This document shows positions 35,698 through 43,895 of a DNA stretch of 64,000 bases, one piece after another. This stretch comes from an uncultured Flavobacteriales bacterium (lineage in GTDB: Bacteria; Bacteroidota; Bacteroidia; Flavobacteriales; Crocinitomicaceae). The stretch's first letter is position 1, and the number at the start of each line of letters is the position of its first letter. The DNA is taken from positions 1 to 64,000 of the forward strand of contig CAMLLB010000018.1 in assembly GCA_946480815.1 (NCBI GenBank), given 5' to 3'. Made by a program: the position numbers and the translations under genes. The notes beneath the pieces are model-generated. The model was given only the letters and a program-made list of their open reading frames with translations. It was not told the DNA's origin and searched no databases.

Positions 35698-35932
35698 AAT
35701 CGATGTGATGCCATTAGAGGCATTGTTAGACCCTCAGGGAAAAGCAGTTACTAACAGTATGCCTACTATTGGTTTGCCTGAAATTACGGGTGTACGGGTT
35801 GGAAGACACGTACGTCTTTTTGTTGATGCGCCTTCTAAAGATGCTGCAACTGAGAAAGTTGAATTGGCTTGTAAGAAATTGCTTTCAAACCAAATCATGG
35901 AAAGTTACTCGTATACGGTTGAGGAGGCGTAA
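35681..35932 (+). CDS. purS: Phosphoribosylformylglycinamidine synthase subunit PurS
   Basis: 83 residues, the full length of PurS. It starts MKFKAEIDVMPLEALLDPQG and contains GLPEITGVRVGRHVRLFVD, matching the PurS signature where the K-x-G-K-x-x-x-L-class strand-helix order is preserved. PurS forms the bridge between PurQ and the small PurL in formylglycinamidine ribonucleotide synthesis. Its presence implies the organism uses the three-subunit enzyme, but purL and purQ are not in the window. It overlaps the pssA 3' end and sits three bases upstream of the aldehyde dehydrogenase gene. Confidence 0.85.
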   Translation: MKFKAEIDVMPLEALLDPQGKAVTNSMPTIGLPEITGVRVGRHVRLFVDAPSKDAATEKVELACKKLLSNQIMESYSYTVEEA

Positions 35933-35935
35933 GCC

Positions 35936-37492
35936 ATGAAATCCTTAGGTAAAAATCACATTGGTTATCAGGTAAGTGCTCTTGGTAACCATGTTTTTTT
36001 TGGTATAGATCCTAAAAACAATCAACCTTTTGAAACTGCTTTTCATCAGGCAACACCTGAAGAAACTGATACAGCATTGGCCAGGTCAAAAGAAGCCTTT
36101 GAAAAATACCGCCTGATCTCGATTGAAAAAAGAGTACTTTTTCTAAAAGCTGTTTCTGAAAAACTAAAAGCCAACAAAGAAATCCTGATTCATTGGTTTT
36201 GTGCAGAAAGCGGGTTGCCGCGCGACCGTGCGGAAGTTGAGTTTGCACGATCGTGTTTCCAGTTTGAATATTATGCCTTAGCCGTTGAAACAGGTTATGC
36301 TTTGGAAATTAAAATCGATTCTGCCGATCCGAATAGAAAACCGAATCCCAAACCTTCCCTTACGAAATGGAATATTCCGGTTGGCCCGGTAGTGGTCTTT
36401 GGAGCAAGCAATTTTCCTTTTGCTTACTCTACTTTGGGTGGAGATGTTGCTTCTGCACTTGCTGCCGGTTGTTCGGTCATCGTGAAAGCACACGCCATGC
36501 ACCCGCATACGAGCTCGATTTCTGCTCAATTGATCCTGGAAACAGCCAAAGAACACGGTATGCCGGATGGAATCCTGTGTCATTTATTGGCTGAAGATTT
36601 TACAGTCGGGCAGCAGCTGGTACAGGATTCGCGTGTCAAAGCGGTTGGATTTACCGGAAGTATCGGTGGTGGAATGGCTTTGCAGAAAATGATCAACGAA
36701 CGTAAGGAACCGATTTCACTCTATGCGGAAATGGGAAGTTCGAATCCAATTGCGGTCACAAAAGATGCATTTGAAAAGCACGCTCCGGAAATTGCGAAAC
36801 AGATCAGTGCATCGGTTTTGTTGAATGCAGGACAATTTTGTACTTCTCCCGGCTTGCTGTTTATCGAAGAAACCGCAAATTTCAATGCCTTTAAGGAAAT
36901 GCTGGTCCAGTCTTTCTCTCAAAGCGAATTGCAGTGTATGTTACACCCCGGAATTTCCAAACGTTATTTCGAACGGGTGAAAGAACATGCTCCTTTGGTC
37001 ACGGTTGTCTACGAGGGAAAATATGAGGGAAACTTTATTCAACCGACTTTAGCTATAACCAATGCAACCCAATTCATTGCAAATCCGCAAATCCAGGAAG
37101 AGATCTTCGGCTCCTATCTGACTATCGTGACCTGTTCCGATAAAGCTGAAATGAAAGAATGCCTTCAATTGCTGCAAGGTCAATTAACAACAAGTCTTTA
37201 TGCTGAATCGGACGAAGAAATCGATTATTTCCTACCCGTTTTAACAGCCAAATCAGGGCGAATCATCCTGAATGGAGTGCCAACCGGGGTGGAAGTAAGT
37301 TTTGCCCAGCAACATGGCGGACCCTTCCCAAGTAGCTTGAATTCCTACTTTACATCTGTAGGTTGGGATGCAATCAAACGCTTTCAACGACCTGTTACAT
37401 TTCAAAACTTCTCAAAAGTATTTAGTTGTAAAAAGGTGAATTTCAACGAAAACAATACTTTTTTACATTTTCTTAACGGAAAATACGAATAA
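35936..37492 (+). CDS. NADP-dependent aldehyde dehydrogenase, 2,5-dioxovalerate type
   Basis: 518 residues, soluble. The aldehyde dehydrogenase fold carries WNIPVGPVVVFGASNFPFAY for cofactor binding, VGFTGSIGGG, the general-base Glu in LYAEMGSSNP and the nucleophilic Cys in NAGQFCTSPGLL. The pattern GPVVVFGASNFPFAYS is typical of 2,5-dioxovalerate (alpha-ketoglutarate semialdehyde) dehydrogenases. Substrate is inferred from family resemblance. Third gene of the pssA-purS unit by spacing. Confidence 0.85.
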   Translation: MKSLGKNHIGYQVSALGNHVFFGIDPKNNQPFETAFHQATPEETDTALARSKEAFEKYRLISIEKRVLFLKAVSEKLKANKEILIHWFCAESGLPRDRAEVEFARSCFQFEYYALAVETGYALEIKIDSADPNRKPNPKPSLTKWNIPVGPVVVFGASNFPFAYSTLGGDVASALAAGCSVIVKAHAMHPHTSSISAQLILETAKEHGMPDGILCHLLAEDFTVGQQLVQDSRVKAVGFTGSIGGGMALQKMINERKEPISLYAEMGSSNPIAVTKDAFEKHAPEIAKQISASVLLNAGQFCTSPGLLFIEETANFNAFKEMLVQSFSQSELQCMLHPGISKRYFERVKEHAPLVTVVYEGKYEGNFIQPTLAITNATQFIANPQIQEEIFGSYLTIVTCSDKAEMKECLQLLQGQLTTSLYAESDEEIDYFLPVLTAKSGRIILNGVPTGVEVSFAQQHGGPFPSSLNSYFTSVGWDAIKRFQRPVTFQNFSKVFSCKKVNFNENNTFLHFLNGKYE

Positions 37493-37565
37493 ACGTATTG
37501 GTGAGTCGAATTAAAAACACTTTATTTGTCCTGATGAATTCCCTATCGTTCATTAGTTCTATTGT

Positions 37566-37573
37566 TATATTTG
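37566..37573 (+). promoter_or_regulatory. -7 element TATATTTG for the coiled-coil protein
   Basis: Perfect TAnnTTTG match 17 bases before the ATG. Confidence 0.6.
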
Positions 37574-37590
37574 TATTTAAATTTTAGATT

Positions 37591-38565
37591 ATGTCAGAAG
37601 AATCAGGCTCAAAGAAAAACATGACACCGGCACTAACAGCGATTATTGTTTTGTTGGTTGTTTTATTAGGAACGATGACTTATTTATGGAGTTCAAAAAA
37701 TGGCGCTTTGAAAGAAGCAACCAAGAAGAATGAAGAGCTTCAAGCGGACATCGAGGAAATGAACAAAATGATGGCTCCGTTTTTAGGGAGTGAAACCACT
37801 AACGACTTGATGTCGGATTTCACCAATATGATGGATACATACGATGCGTTGATTAAGAAAGATGCATCCAAATCTGATAGCTTGAACGCTCAGAAAGATA
37901 AGATCCAGGGATTGATGACTGAGTTGGAAACAGCAAAAAAGAATGGTCGTGTAACAGCATCATTGATTGCTAAATTGAAGCGTGAAAATGAAACATTGCG
38001 CCAGATTATGATCAGTTATGTGAAACAGATCGACCAGTTGAATACTATGAACCTGAAGTTGACTTCCGAATTGGATGAAACTTCCACGCAATTGGCGGAA
38101 ACACAGACTGAGCGTGATACCTATAAAGGTCAGGCTGAGCAAAGTGCCGAGCAGGTTCGTAAAGGATCCAAACTCAATGCGTATGGTTTTTCATCAACAG
38201 GTTTGCGCATGAAATTGAACGACACAACAGAGCCAACAACCAAAGCTCGTAACTGTGTTCAGGCAAAATCAACGTTTACAATTGGAGAGAACAATATTGC
38301 AGAAGCAGGGGATCGTTCGGTTTACATGCAGATCATTGATCCGGATGGTAAAACATTGCAAGGTCGTTCCGGAGGTACTGCAAGTGCTGCTGACGGCGGA
38401 AACTTTGTTTACTCGGCTAAACGTGATATTCAGTATGGAAACAAAGCGGTTGACGTTACGATCTTCTATGATTTCAACGGGGAAGAGCCGGTGAAAGGAA
38501 ATTACAAAGTAAAAATCTACTGTGATGGTCAGGTGATCGGTTCCGATAGCTTTACCTTAAAGTAA
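37591..38565 (+). CDS. Membrane-anchored coiled-coil protein, unknown function
   Basis: 324 residues. A short cytoplasmic N-terminus is followed by one membrane helix (residues 12-33), then a long coiled coil (about residues 36-195, heptads rich in Leu, Glu and Lys, e.g. LKRENETLRQIMISYVKQID) and a C-terminal beta-rich domain (about 205-324) with AKSTFTIGENNIAEAGDRS and YDFNGEEPVKGNYKVKIYCD. Topology suggests a periplasmic stalk. Similar Bacteroidota proteins are often misnamed as partitioning proteins; no ATPase motif is present here. Function unknown. Confidence 0.75.
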   Translation: MSEESGSKKNMTPALTAIIVLLVVLLGTMTYLWSSKNGALKEATKKNEELQADIEEMNKMMAPFLGSETTNDLMSDFTNMMDTYDALIKKDASKSDSLNAQKDKIQGLMTELETAKKNGRVTASLIAKLKRENETLRQIMISYVKQIDQLNTMNLKLTSELDETSTQLAETQTERDTYKGQAEQSAEQVRKGSKLNAYGFSSTGLRMKLNDTTEPTTKARNCVQAKSTFTIGENNIAEAGDRSVYMQIIDPDGKTLQGRSGGTASAADGGNFVYSAKRDIQYGNKAVDVTIFYDFNGEEPVKGNYKVKIYCDGQVIGSDSFTLK

Positions 38566-38580
38566 ATTGAATAAAGAAAT

Positions 38581-38616
38581 GTTGGCTCCGGGATTATTTG
38601 TAGTTCCGGAGCTAAC
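38581..38616 (+). terminator. Hairpin after the coiled-coil gene
   Basis: GTTGGCTCCGG (38581-38591) pairs with CCGGAGCTAAC (38606-38616) with one G-U pair. There is no T-tract, so it may act as an mRNA 3' stabiliser rather than a classical terminator. Confidence 0.5.
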
Positions 38617-38630
38617 TGTTAAAAAGGAAT

Positions 38631-38672
38631 AAACGTTGAAACGTTTTAGGTAAATTAGTCGGACTGAAGTCC
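38631..38672 (+). promoter_or_regulatory. Two hairpins in the leader of the RRM gene
   Basis: AAACGTT-GA-AACGTTT (38631-38646) and GGACT-GA-AGTCC (38661-38672), the latter followed by a T-run, lie within 61 bases of the start codon. Both have a GA dinucleotide between the arms. They may be autoregulatory targets of the RNA-binding protein or attenuators. Confidence 0.4.
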
Positions 38673-38691
38673 AATTTTTAAAGTTAGGTAA

Positions 38692-39249
38692 ATGACAAAT
38701 ATTTTTATCGCAAATCTCGATTGGGAGATTACATCGGAGGATTTGCAAGCAACGTTTTCAGCGTTTGGTGCGGTTCACTTGGCACATGTAGTGTTTGATG
38801 CTAAGACAAAACAGTCCAAAGGCTTTGGTTATGTCGAAATGGAGAGTGCAGAAGAAGCAATCAATGCTATTCAGGCCCTGAATGGTTTCGAGGTTAATGG
38901 CCGTAAGCTGGATGTGAAAATTGCTTCCCCGAAAGCAAATCGTCCGAAACCGGAGGATAAACCAAAGAAACCTGCGTTTGGTAACAAACCTGGTGGTTTT
39001 CAAAAGAAGTTCAACAACAACGGTCCAAGACAAGGAGGTCATGGCGGTGGTGGAGGTTACAGATCAAATGATCGTAATTCGAACGACCGTGGCTCAAGCT
39101 ACAACCGTGAAGGAGGAAGCGGAAACTCAAACTACAATCGTGGTGAAGGAGGAAGCTCCAATTACAATAAGAGAGAAGGAGGAAGCTCTGACTCTAATTC
39201 CGGTTCGGGAGAACGTCAGATGCGTCCACGCAGAAAATTTGATAACTAG
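38692..39249 (+). CDS. RNA-binding protein with one RRM domain
   Basis: 185 residues. One RRM occupies residues 3-80, with RNP2 IFIANL (4-9) and RNP1 KGFGYVEM (43-50), as in the small glycine-rich RNA-binding proteins of cyanobacteria and Bacteroidota. The C-terminal half is a low-complexity Gly/Asn/Ser/Arg/Tyr tail with repeated NYN and REGGSS units, likely disordered. Such proteins are often cold-induced and act as RNA chaperones; here that is inference. It sits 12 bases upstream of an enoyl-CoA hydratase gene. Confidence 0.9.
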   Translation: MTNIFIANLDWEITSEDLQATFSAFGAVHLAHVVFDAKTKQSKGFGYVEMESAEEAINAIQALNGFEVNGRKLDVKIASPKANRPKPEDKPKKPAFGNKPGGFQKKFNNNGPRQGGHGGGGGYRSNDRNSNDRGSSYNREGGSGNSNYNRGEGGSSNYNKREGGSSDSNSGSGERQMRPRRKFDN

Positions 39250-39261
39250 TTAAATTAATTC

Positions 39262-40035
39262 ATGTCAGAAGCTGTCAATCAAGGTCACGTAGACATACGT
39301 GTAGATGAATTCGGTATTGCTACTATCGAGTTCGGACATCCATTAAGTAATTCATTACCAGGAAAAATTCTTCAAAAATTAGCTCAAACAATTACAGATG
39401 CAGGAAATGATCCGGCAGTAAAAGTGATTGTTTTGAGATCTACCGGAGACAAAGCATTTTGTGCCGGCGCAAGTTTTGATGAGTTGATCTCCATCCAGGA
39501 TTTGGAAACAGGAAAAGTATTCTTTTCCGGATTTGCACAAGTAATCAATGCTTGCAGAAAATGCCCGAAATTAATTATCGGTCGTATTCAGGGAAAAGCA
39601 GTTGGAGGAGGAGTAGGAATTGCTTCGGCAGTTGACTATTGTTACGCAACCCGTTTTGCAGAAGTAAAACTTTCTGAGCTGGCTGTTGGGATCGGGCCAT
39701 TCGTGGTCGGGCCGGCTGTAGAACGAAAAATGGGCCTTTCAGCAATGTCTCAATTGGCAATCAATGCCACAGAATGGAGAACAGCCGAATGGGCAATGCA
39801 AAATGGTTTGTATGCAGATGTGTTTGATGATGAAGATGAAATGGATGAAGAGATTACACGTCTCGCAACCGTTTTATCGAAGTCAAGCCCGGAAGCAATG
39901 GCAGAATTGAAAAAGGTCTTCTGGAAAGGAACGGAAGATTGGGATCAATTATTGTCAGACCGCGCCGGGATCAGCGGAACGCTGGTCCTTTCGGATTTTA
40001 CGATCAATGCGATCAATTCGTTCAAGAAAAAGTAA
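39262..40035 (+). CDS. Enoyl-CoA hydratase/isomerase family protein
   Basis: 257 residues, crotonase fold. The oxyanion-hole and CoA regions are visible in LRSTGDKAFCAGASFDEL and GRIQGKAVGGGVGIASAVDY, with the acidic residue in VKLSELAVGIGPFVVG. The substrate is unknown: hydratase, isomerase or PaaG-like activity are all possible. It has no linked acyl-CoA gene; the RRM gene upstream is probably its operon partner. A strong terminator follows. Confidence 0.87.
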   Translation: MSEAVNQGHVDIRVDEFGIATIEFGHPLSNSLPGKILQKLAQTITDAGNDPAVKVIVLRSTGDKAFCAGASFDELISIQDLETGKVFFSGFAQVINACRKCPKLIIGRIQGKAVGGGVGIASAVDYCYATRFAEVKLSELAVGIGPFVVGPAVERKMGLSAMSQLAINATEWRTAEWAMQNGLYADVFDDEDEMDEEITRLATVLSKSSPEAMAELKKVFWKGTEDWDQLLSDRAGISGTLVLSDFTINAINSFKKK

Positions 40036-40057
40036 ATCAAACCGATTGAAATAAGTA

Positions 40058-40085
40058 AAGGGTGTTCGAAAGAATGCCCTTTTTT
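40058..40085 (+). terminator. Terminator after the enoyl-CoA hydratase gene
   Basis: AAGGGTGTTC (40058-40067) pairs fully with GAATGCCCTT (40072-40081) using two G-U pairs, with loop GAAA and a T-tract. Confidence 0.88.
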
Positions 40086-40167
40086 GTTGGGATATGATTG
40101 TATGCTCATCACAGGCCGTAAAATATTCATTCCACTAATTTTTAAGTACATCTCATGAAAAATTAGC

Positions 40168-40175
40168 TACCTTTG
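40168..40175 (+). promoter_or_regulatory. -7 element TACCTTTG for the LRR protein
   Basis: Perfect TAnnTTTG match 27 bases before the ATG at 40203; it overlaps the longer alternative start at 40173. Confidence 0.6.
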
Positions 40176-40202
40176 GATCGTTCAATACCCCTAAATCTAA
40201 AT

Positions 40203-42548
40203 ATGAAAACTCTACTTTTAATCTCTCTTGCGTTCATCAGCCTTCAGCTTAAGGCACAAACCTGGGTTCAGGTTCCGGACCCTAATTTTCAGAATTTTTT
40301 AACAGCAAATTATTCAGCAGGTGCTTTTATGACGAGTGGGGGCAACTTCTATATTGACTCGGATCATTCGGATATTCAGGCAGAAGATAGTTTGGAAATC
40401 TCAAGTTTGAATATTTCGAGTATAGACGGGGTGGAAGCATTTGTGAATTTAAAGACATTAAACTGCTATAATAATCAGTTAACGGTGTTACCCACTTTAC
40501 CGCCCAATTTGGTCTTTTTGAATTGCGATAATAATCAGCTAAGTAGTTTGCCTGTTTTGCCTACTTCGGTATTTTTCCTTTATTGCAATAATAACCAGTT
40601 AACGGGTTTACCCGTATTGCCATCGGGATTGATTTTTTTTTGCTGCTATGGAAATCAGTTGACCGCACTTCCGACTCTACCCGCTCAGCTTCATACATTA
40701 ATATGTTCTCATAATCAAATAACAAATATTACAGGTTTACCAAATGATTTGCAGATTTTTGGATGTTCAAATAATCCGTTAATTAATTTTCCTCTGCTTC
40801 CTCCAAACTTGTATGCTTTGTACTTTGACAGTATTGGATTACCCGGCTTGCCATCTCTGCCATCAACATTGTACGGGCTTTCTTGCAGGTATAACGGATT
40901 GACAGCACTTCCTCAACTTCCGGATTCATTAAATAACTTAGACTGTGGTGGAAATCAGTTGACCGAATTACCAATACTACCTGCCAGTTTGGAGGTTCTT
41001 GATTGTCAATATAATCAAATTCATTGTTTTGATCCTTTTCATGTAAACCTGAATATCTTGGTTATTGAAGGAAACCCATTTACGTGTCTTCCGAATTATC
41101 TTCCTACTGTCGGTACTGACTTATTGATATATCCTTTATGTGACATAAATGACCCTGTAAATAATCCTGATGGATGTATCGCAGCTATGGGAGTGGAAGG
41201 AACTTTGTTTCATGATGTAAATGCAAACTGTACGAATACCGGTCAAGTACTGAAGTATATTCCAATGTTAGTTCGTGACTCGAATGGAACGTTGGTTTCA
41301 TCATCAACAAGTTTGATCAATGGGGATTATTTTTTTACTGCTGCTCAGGGAACGTATGAATTGAGTATTGACACTTCAAATCTTACACCGTCTCTTCAGG
41401 TTACTTGTCCGGTAGGAAATTCTTCTGTGGCAACAGTTCCTTTGTCTGATACAGTAGTTTCCGGAGGTGATTTCGGATTGGTATGTAGCGGATTTGATTT
41501 GGGAACGCAATCAATTGTTCCTAATGGTTTAGTTTTTCCCGGACAAACACATGAAATATCCATTCTTGCAGGAGATTTAACAGCACAATACAACATGCAT
41601 TGCGCATCTGGGATTCAGGGTGAGGTAACGGTTTCTGTAACAGGTCCCGGAACAGCCTCTTTCGGTGGTTCTCCTTCCAATGTGTCCGGGAATAATGCGG
41701 TTTATTCCATGGCAGATTTCGGAGCAATAAATGCAAATCAATTTGTATTGAGTGTTTTGACTGATACAACAGCAGTCGCAGGAGATGAATTTTGTGTGAC
41801 GGTATCTGTTGCCACGAATGCATCGGGAGAATTGGATCTTACAAACAATTTATATACCTACTGTTACCAGGTTGTCAATTCTTATGATCCAAATATTAAA
41901 GAAACTTATCCTGAATTGGTAGAACTTGGTTATACAGATGAGTTTACATATACCATTCATTTCCAAAACACCGGAAATGCACCTGCAATAACTATTCGAC
42001 TGGCTGATACTTTGGATGCGAATCTGGATTTAACGTCGTTTAAAGTGGTTAATGCGAGTGACGAATTTACAACAAGTTTGAACCAGCAATCTCGCTTACT
42101 TACTGTGCGTTTTCCGGATATCATGCTTCCGGATAGTGCAAGTGATCCGCAAGGCTCAATCGGATTTATCCAATACCGTGTGAAACCGCTTCCGGGATTA
42201 ACAGATGGAACTGTTATTCATAATACAGCTTATATTTACTTTGATTATAATGCACCGATTGTTACGAATACGTCCGAAAATTTATTCTCCGAACCTTCAG
42301 GACTAAATGAGTCAATGGCAGAAAGCATTCAGCTTTACCCGAATCCTGCAGAAAGTAAATTCTTTGTTCGTTCCGGGTCCGAAATAAAGCAAATCACTCT
42401 TTTTGATATCAATGGTAAACAAGTAGCGGCTGATTCCCCGAATACAAAAACAACGTCACTTGATGTGTCTGAGTTCCACCCTGGAATTTATTTTGTGACT
42501 ATTCAAACGGACCTTGGAGTGGAAACAAAGCGTTTGGTTGTTCGTTAA
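40203..42548 (+). CDS. Secreted leucine-rich-repeat protein with T9SS sorting domain
   Basis: 781 residues. Signal peptide ending LKAQ. Residues about 80-285 hold eight or more 20-21 residue leucine-rich repeats of the form L-P-x-L-P-x-x-L-x-x-L-x-C-x-x-N-Q-L-T, unusual for the paired Pro and the conserved Cys. They are followed by an SdrD/Cna-type B domain (GTLFHDVNANCTNTGQ) and a DUF7619-like repeat domain (SYDPNIKETYPELV). The C-terminus is a type A sorting domain (LYPNPAESKFFVRS to GIYFVTIQT). It should be secreted by T9SS and attached to the cell surface. Function unknown; adhesion is possible. Confidence 0.85.
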   Translation: MKTLLLISLAFISLQLKAQTWVQVPDPNFQNFLTANYSAGAFMTSGGNFYIDSDHSDIQAEDSLEISSLNISSIDGVEAFVNLKTLNCYNNQLTVLPTLPPNLVFLNCDNNQLSSLPVLPTSVFFLYCNNNQLTGLPVLPSGLIFFCCYGNQLTALPTLPAQLHTLICSHNQITNITGLPNDLQIFGCSNNPLINFPLLPPNLYALYFDSIGLPGLPSLPSTLYGLSCRYNGLTALPQLPDSLNNLDCGGNQLTELPILPASLEVLDCQYNQIHCFDPFHVNLNILVIEGNPFTCLPNYLPTVGTDLLIYPLCDINDPVNNPDGCIAAMGVEGTLFHDVNANCTNTGQVLKYIPMLVRDSNGTLVSSSTSLINGDYFFTAAQGTYELSIDTSNLTPSLQVTCPVGNSSVATVPLSDTVVSGGDFGLVCSGFDLGTQSIVPNGLVFPGQTHEISILAGDLTAQYNMHCASGIQGEVTVSVTGPGTASFGGSPSNVSGNNAVYSMADFGAINANQFVLSVLTDTTAVAGDEFCVTVSVATNASGELDLTNNLYTYCYQVVNSYDPNIKETYPELVELGYTDEFTYTIHFQNTGNAPAITIRLADTLDANLDLTSFKVVNASDEFTTSLNQQSRLLTVRFPDIMLPDSASDPQGSIGFIQYRVKPLPGLTDGTVIHNTAYIYFDYNAPIVTNTSENLFSEPSGLNESMAESIQLYPNPAESKFFVRSGSEIKQITLFDINGKQVAADSPNTKTTSLDVSEFHPGIYFVTIQTDLGVETKRLVVR

Positions 42549-42573
42549 GACGAAACCTTCTTTTAAGATTATG

Positions 42574-42603
42574 AAAAGTCATCTGCTTGCGGATGACTTT
42601 TTT
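42574..42603 (+). terminator. Terminator after the LRR protein gene
   Basis: AAAAGTCATC (42574-42583) and GATGACTTTT (42592-42601) form a perfect 10-base stem running into T residues. Confidence 0.9.
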
Positions 42604-42689
42604 AGTTCTCGTAGGGTCGTGATTAATCAGTAATAATGTAGAAAAATTAACAAGCTGCGTAAACTCTAAAAACTACGTGAACTACTGTG

Positions 42690-42733
42690 TACTATGTGTT
42701 TCATTTTACCACATGGATACATAGAAAACATAG
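42690..42733. repeat. Intergenic inverted repeat
   Basis: ACTATGTGTTTC (42690-42701) is complementary to GAAAACATAGT (42723-42733) with a one-base bulge. It lies in the gap between the LRR gene and the convergent DUF2891 gene and resembles scattered spacer sequences seen in Bacteroidota, but no other copy is in the window. Confidence 0.4.
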
Positions 42734-42766
42734 TGAATATTTCCTTTTTTAAACCTGGATTGTTTC

Positions 42767-43813
42767 CTATTTTGAAAGTAATGCCAATAGTGCAAAACTC
42801 GCTAGCCAATGCTCGCCCATATAATCTCCATCAACGATATTCGGTAAGGAGGTTTGAATGTGCCGGTCTGCGATTGTTCTTAGATGCTTCAGTTCAGGTA
42901 ATGTTTGAACGATTCCGTATAAACACCAGGCTCTGCTGAAATTCAATCCGTCCAGATGTACCAGGTGACCATCAGAACGATCGGATACTTTTCCAGGTTC
43001 AAGTGTAAATTTCTTACTGAATAATTGAGGAGCAAACTGTTTTAACCACTTTTTGAATGCTTCTTTACTCAAGATCCGTCTCATAATATCAATTTCCTCA
43101 AAACCACCGGAAAGGAAGTCATAACCACTTGGTTCGAGGTGCAAGGGATACGATTTATCGTTGAAATAGAAATCGCATGCACGTTGTTCTATAACTGTTC
43201 TTAAACTGTCGTTCGAATGAGCAAGAGCATAGTCGTAAGCAAATGTCAAACCGAAAGCGGTATTGATATGATCTCCCGAACGAATAGCGTAATTCAGCTT
43301 CGGAAGGAAATCGATGTACTTTTTACAAAACAGGTCAGACAAAGGTTTCAGATTTGCGCTCAACTCTTTTCCGGCCGGGTGATTCCAGCTTTCCAGTTCG
43401 AGTTGGAGTTTCAGGAGCCAATTCCAGCCATAGGTGCGCTCAAATGATCCGTTGTTTTTTACACCGAAAGATTCTATTTCTTTTTGAATATTGGCTTTGC
43501 TCAGGTTTGTTCGGAGCACCATTAGTACCGAATCTGATATTAATTCCGGGTATTTGTTCAGGATTTTTACCATTAGCCAATGACCATGAACGGAAGAATG
43601 CCAATCAAAACACCCATAAAAAGCCGGATGAAGTTCTGCAGGGGATTTCAGATCACCTTTCTCATTCAAAACCTGTCCCAATTTGTTGGGGTATTCTTTT
43701 TGCAGGCATTTCATGGGAAGGCTAAGTAATCTTTTTGCCTCTGTAAGTGAAATTTCCTGGGCTGAACCAAGCAGCGTGATAAAAAAGAAGGCAATGGTTA
43801 AGAGCTTCATCAT
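42767..43813 (-). CDS. Secreted DUF2891 protein
   Basis: 348 residues with a signal peptide (MMKLLTIAFFFITLLGSAQ). DUF2891 features include LHPAFYGCFDWHSSVHGHW near the start and DGHLVHLDGLNFSRAWCLYG near the end. The family is all-helical, resembling glycosidase-type alpha/alpha barrels, with unknown function. The gene is transcribed away from dinB; its start has two adjacent ATG codons. A TACATTTG box lies 13 bases upstream on the same strand. Confidence 0.85.
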   Translation of the reverse strand: MMKLLTIAFFFITLLGSAQEISLTEAKRLLSLPMKCLQKEYPNKLGQVLNEKGDLKSPAELHPAFYGCFDWHSSVHGHWLMVKILNKYPELISDSVLMVLRTNLSKANIQKEIESFGVKNNGSFERTYGWNWLLKLQLELESWNHPAGKELSANLKPLSDLFCKKYIDFLPKLNYAIRSGDHINTAFGLTFAYDYALAHSNDSLRTVIEQRACDFYFNDKSYPLHLEPSGYDFLSGGFEEIDIMRRILSKEAFKKWLKQFAPQLFSKKFTLEPGKVSDRSDGHLVHLDGLNFSRAWCLYGIVQTLPELKHLRTIADRHIQTSLPNIVDGDYMGEHWLASFALLALLSK

Positions 43814-43826
43814 GTGCGATTTTTTT

Positions 43827-43834
43827 CAAATGTA
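43827..43834 (-). promoter_or_regulatory. -7 element TACATTTG for DUF2891
   Basis: Reading the minus strand, TACATTTG is a perfect TAnnTTTG match 13 bases before the start codon. Confidence 0.5.
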
Positions 43835-43863
43835 GGATTATTTTTCTTCCACTGAATGATGTG

Positions 43864-43871
43864 TAACTTTG
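43864..43871 (+). promoter_or_regulatory. -7 element TAACTTTG for dinB
   Basis: Perfect TAnnTTTG match 24 bases before the ATG. It is followed three bases later by the palindrome at 43874-43885. Confidence 0.6.
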
Positions 43872-43873
43872 TA

Positions 43874-43885
43874 TACTTGCAAGTA
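43874..43885. promoter_or_regulatory. Candidate damage-response operator of dinB
   Basis: TACTTGCAAGTA is a perfect 12-base palindrome covering the expected transcription start of dinB. A repressor bound there would block transcription. Which repressor is unknown. Confidence 0.5.
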
Positions 43886-43895
43886 GGATAAAATC

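Noticed and set aside
38921..39253. 110-residue second frame in the RRM gene tail
   Set aside because: The low-complexity Gly/Ser/Asn repeat is open in another frame by composition alone; the RRM frame is clearly the real one.
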